Positions 62,184-64,000 of a stretch of 64,000 bases of DNA are shown in pieces. Made by a program: the position numbers and the translations under genes. A model generated the notes under the pieces. The model did no database searches and had not been told where the DNA came from. It was given only the letters and a program-made list of their open reading frames with translations. Source of the DNA: SZUA-35 sp964351995 (GTDB lineage: Bacteria > Actinomycetota > Acidimicrobiia > Acidimicrobiales > SZUA-35); NCBI GenBank assembly GCA_964351995.1, contig CAYGQE010000026.1:1-64000 (forward strand), given 5' to 3'. Numbering within the stretch: the first letter of the stretch is position 1; each line of letters starts with the position of its first letter.

Positions 62184-63515
62184 GTGGAACGACAGCAGGA
62201 ATACGTCCTCAAGGGCGTTGAAGAACGACACGTCAAACTGATCCGTCTCTGGTTCACCGATGTTCTCGGTCAACTGAAATCGGTCGCGATCTCGCCGGCT
62301 GACCTCGAGATCGCTTTCGAAGAAGGCGTGCATTTCGATGGTTCAGCCATCGATGGCTTCTCCCGCATCCAAGAATCCGATGTCTTGGCCATGCCGGATC
62401 CAAGCACATTCGAGATGATTCCGTGGGCCGACGGCGGCTCGACCGGACGTATGTTCTGCGACATCAAGTCACCGGACGGGACATCGTTCGACGGCGATCC
62501 CCGTGCGGTCCTCAAGCGGAATTTGCTGGCTGCGCAAGACGAGGGCTTTGCCTTCTTCGTCGCACCCGAGATGGAGTTCTTCTACTTCGCCGACGGGGAT
62601 CCGTCGTCGGCCCCAATGCCGCTCGACCGCGGGTCGTTCTACGACCTCACCACCAGCGATGTGGCTTCTGACCTTCGACGCAAGACGCTTTCGGTGCTCG
62701 AAGCCATGGGCATTCCGGTCGAGTATTCGTTCCACGAAGACTCACCGTCTCAGCACGAGATCGATCTCCGCTACACCGATGCGCTGACCATGGCGGACCA
62801 GATCATGACGTTCCGCCTCGTCGTGCGAGAGCTGGCGATGGAGCAGAACAAGTTCGCCAGTTTCATGCCCAAGCCGCTGCCCGGCATCCAGGGCTCGGGC
62901 ATGCATCTGCACCTCTCGCTGTACGGCGAAGACGGCAACGCGTTCCACGATCCGACCGCGCAATACGGGCTCGGCGCGATCGGTCGACAGTTCACCGCAG
63001 GCCTCCTCCATCACGCCAGGGAGATCACCGCTGTCACCAATCAGTTGGTGAACTCCTACAAGCGTCTCGTCGTTGGCTACGAAGCCCCGGTGTGGGTCAG
63101 CTGGGCCCAGAACAACCGATCAGCGCTTGTCCGAGTTCCTGTCACGAAGCGCGACAAACCGAGCTCGACCCGAGTCGAGTTCCGATCGCCCGACCCGGCG
63201 TGCAATCCCTATCTCGCCTTCTCGGTGATCCTCGCTGCTGGCATGTCCGGCATTCGCCAAGGACTCGAACTCCCATCGGAGACCACCGAGAATCTCTTCG
63301 AGCTCGCCCCGAGCGATGCCAAGCGCATGGGCGTCGAGCCCCTGCCTCGTTCGTTGGCTGAGGCACTCGACGTCATGGAGGGCTCGGAGCTCGTTCGTGA
63401 AGCCTTGGGAGAGCACATCTTCGAGTGGTTCCTGCGCAACAAGCGCAGCGAGTGGAGCGACTACAAGGCACATGTCAGTCAATGGGAACTCGAGCGCTAC
63501 CTCCCCAGCTTCTGA
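62184..63515 (+). CDS. glnA: glutamine synthetase type I
   Basis: The product is 443 aa from the GTG at 62184 with AGGA 8 nt upstream. GSI motifs: VHFDGSAIDGFSRIQESDVL, FVAPEMEFFYF, HEDSPSQHEIDLRY, PLPGIQGSGMHLHLSLY and RVEFRSPDPACNPYLAFSVI. The length fits GSI-alpha (no 25-residue insertion), like GlnA2-type enzymes; the adenylylation site NLFELAPSD replaces the usual NLYxLP, without Tyr at the modified position (Phe), so control by adenylylation is unlikely. Confidence 0.94.
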   Translation: MERQQEYVLKGVEERHVKLIRLWFTDVLGQLKSVAISPADLEIAFEEGVHFDGSAIDGFSRIQESDVLAMPDPSTFEMIPWADGGSTGRMFCDIKSPDGTSFDGDPRAVLKRNLLAAQDEGFAFFVAPEMEFFYFADGDPSSAPMPLDRGSFYDLTTSDVASDLRRKTLSVLEAMGIPVEYSFHEDSPSQHEIDLRYTDALTMADQIMTFRLVVRELAMEQNKFASFMPKPLPGIQGSGMHLHLSLYGEDGNAFHDPTAQYGLGAIGRQFTAGLLHHAREITAVTNQLVNSYKRLVVGYEAPVWVSWAQNNRSALVRVPVTKRDKPSSTRVEFRSPDPACNPYLAFSVILAAGMSGIRQGLELPSETTENLFELAPSDAKRMGVEPLPRSLAEALDVMEGSELVREALGEHIFEWFLRNKRSEWSDYKAHVSQWELERYLPSF

Positions 63516-63517
63516 TC

Positions 63518-64000
63518 ATGACCGAGTCGTTTCTGATCTTTCCTGCCCCACCCCCAGCGGACCTCGTCCGGTCCCTCGATCTGTCCGGTTACAAGTGGGC
63601 TGCGGTCTCGACCGTTGAACAGCTCGACGCAGATGAACCCGACGCTGGTTGGTCCGGCGCCATCATCGTCGCGGACGAAGACCCGGCCACAGCGTGGGCG
63701 CTGTGTCGAGAGCTACGTAAGCGAGATGTACCGGTCGAGCCACTGTTGCTGATGGTCTCTGGTTCTCAGCTTGACGAGCTCGAGGCGCGCGACGACATGT
63801 TCGACGATTTCTTGATCACGCCGTTCCATCCTCGCGAGCTCGAGGCGCGGCTGAAGCATCTGTTGTGGCGGGTTGGTCGTGGTGTGCGCCCGGATCTCAT
63901 CGAATACGGGCCGCTCACACTCAACCTGGAGACCTACCAGGCCCAGATCTCCGGCCATCCACTCGACCTCACGTACATGGAGTACGAGCTGCTCAAGTTC
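63518..64000 (+). CDS. atypical OmpR-family regulator, GlnR-like (partial, 3' end outside window)
   Basis: 161 residues are visible. The N-terminal receiver-like domain (about 1-118) lacks the acidic pair after strand 1 (FLIFPAPPP), and the conserved Lys before Pro-Phe is Thr (LITPFHPREL), so it is a pseudo-receiver as in actinobacterial GlnR. The winged helix begins with YGPLTLNLETYQAQISGHPL, LDLTYMEYELLKF at the edge. It starts 2 nt after glnA, so it is probably co-transcribed and could control both synthetase genes. The GlnR assignment is inference from architecture and context. Confidence 0.75.
   Translation, partial: MTESFLIFPAPPPADLVRSLDLSGYKWAAVSTVEQLDADEPDAGWSGAIIVADEDPATAWALCRELRKRDVPVEPLLLMVSGSQLDELEARDDMFDDFLITPFHPRELEARLKHLLWRVGRGVRPDLIEYGPLTLNLETYQAQISGHPLDLTYMEYELLKF

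Overview
The window is about 64 kb of high-GC actinobacterial chromosome. The gene content points to a member of the Acidimicrobiia or a close relative: SigR/RsrA-type redox sigma pair, DisA, ClpC, an F420-type luciferase-like oxidoreductase, a DUF2342 zinc-protease-like protein, a Tad pilus locus, an ECF42 sigma factor with its YciI partner, two kinds of glutamine synthetase and an atypical GlnR-like regulator. The taxonomic placement is inference from gene content only. No insertion sequences, prophage genes, CRISPR arrays or replication origin were seen; the region looks like ordinary chromosome with a few accessory islands.

Layout. 1-8.8 kb: end of a glycerate kinase, an envelope LytR_C protein, tRNA-Thr(UGU), then ispD-ispF-rlmB (overlapping genes), a Crp-type regulator, and radA-disA. 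8.8-16.2 kb: a lipoprotein/HAD fusion, clpC, a polyprenyl diphosphate synthase and a two-component pair. 16.2-21.6 kb: a large polytopic membrane protein, an EssC-like protein with a degenerate ATPase region, and a translationally coupled OmpA/ArfA-like protein. 21.8-29.5 kb: a leftward housekeeping cluster (tilS, folP, a dead-phosphatase-like gene, folB, folK, nadC, lysS; then DUF2342, a 42-residue membrane protein, rsrA, sigR). 29.6-36.3 kb: tRNA-Thr(CGU), holB-tmk-topA, nhaA and an RsbW-like ATPase. 36.3-43.3 kb: a DNA-repair island with a domain-swapped photolyase homologue, a DUF2256/DUF3253 protein, an FeS photolyase and a divergent MrfA-like helicase. 43.3-48.6 kb: EthD, a phosphotransferase, a tad operon and a selenocysteine tRNA. 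48.7-58 kb: a secreted zinc protease, a second OmpA/ArfA-like protein, a primary-type sigma factor, an ECF42/YciI pair and a coiled-coil D-Ala-D-Ala carboxypeptidase. 58-64 kb: nadE, a secreted repeat protein, and a nitrogen-assimilation module (glnII, glnA, GlnR-like).

Many genes are translationally coupled through 1-8 nt overlaps (ATGA, GTGA, TTGA, TGATG). At least twelve genes without a clear Shine-Dalgarno sequence carry a TANNNT hexamer exactly 6-7 nt before the start codon, which suggests leaderless transcripts are common here; the same hexamer sits 7 nt before the tRNA-Sec gene. The points most worth follow-up are the circularly permuted photolyase with an FeS-type cysteine set, the tRNA-Sec with no selenoprotein in view, the EssC-like pseudo-ATPase coupled to an OmpA protein, the lipoprotein-HAD fusion with a damaged motif I, and the Cys-to-Ala dual-specificity-phosphatase relative inside the folate cluster.
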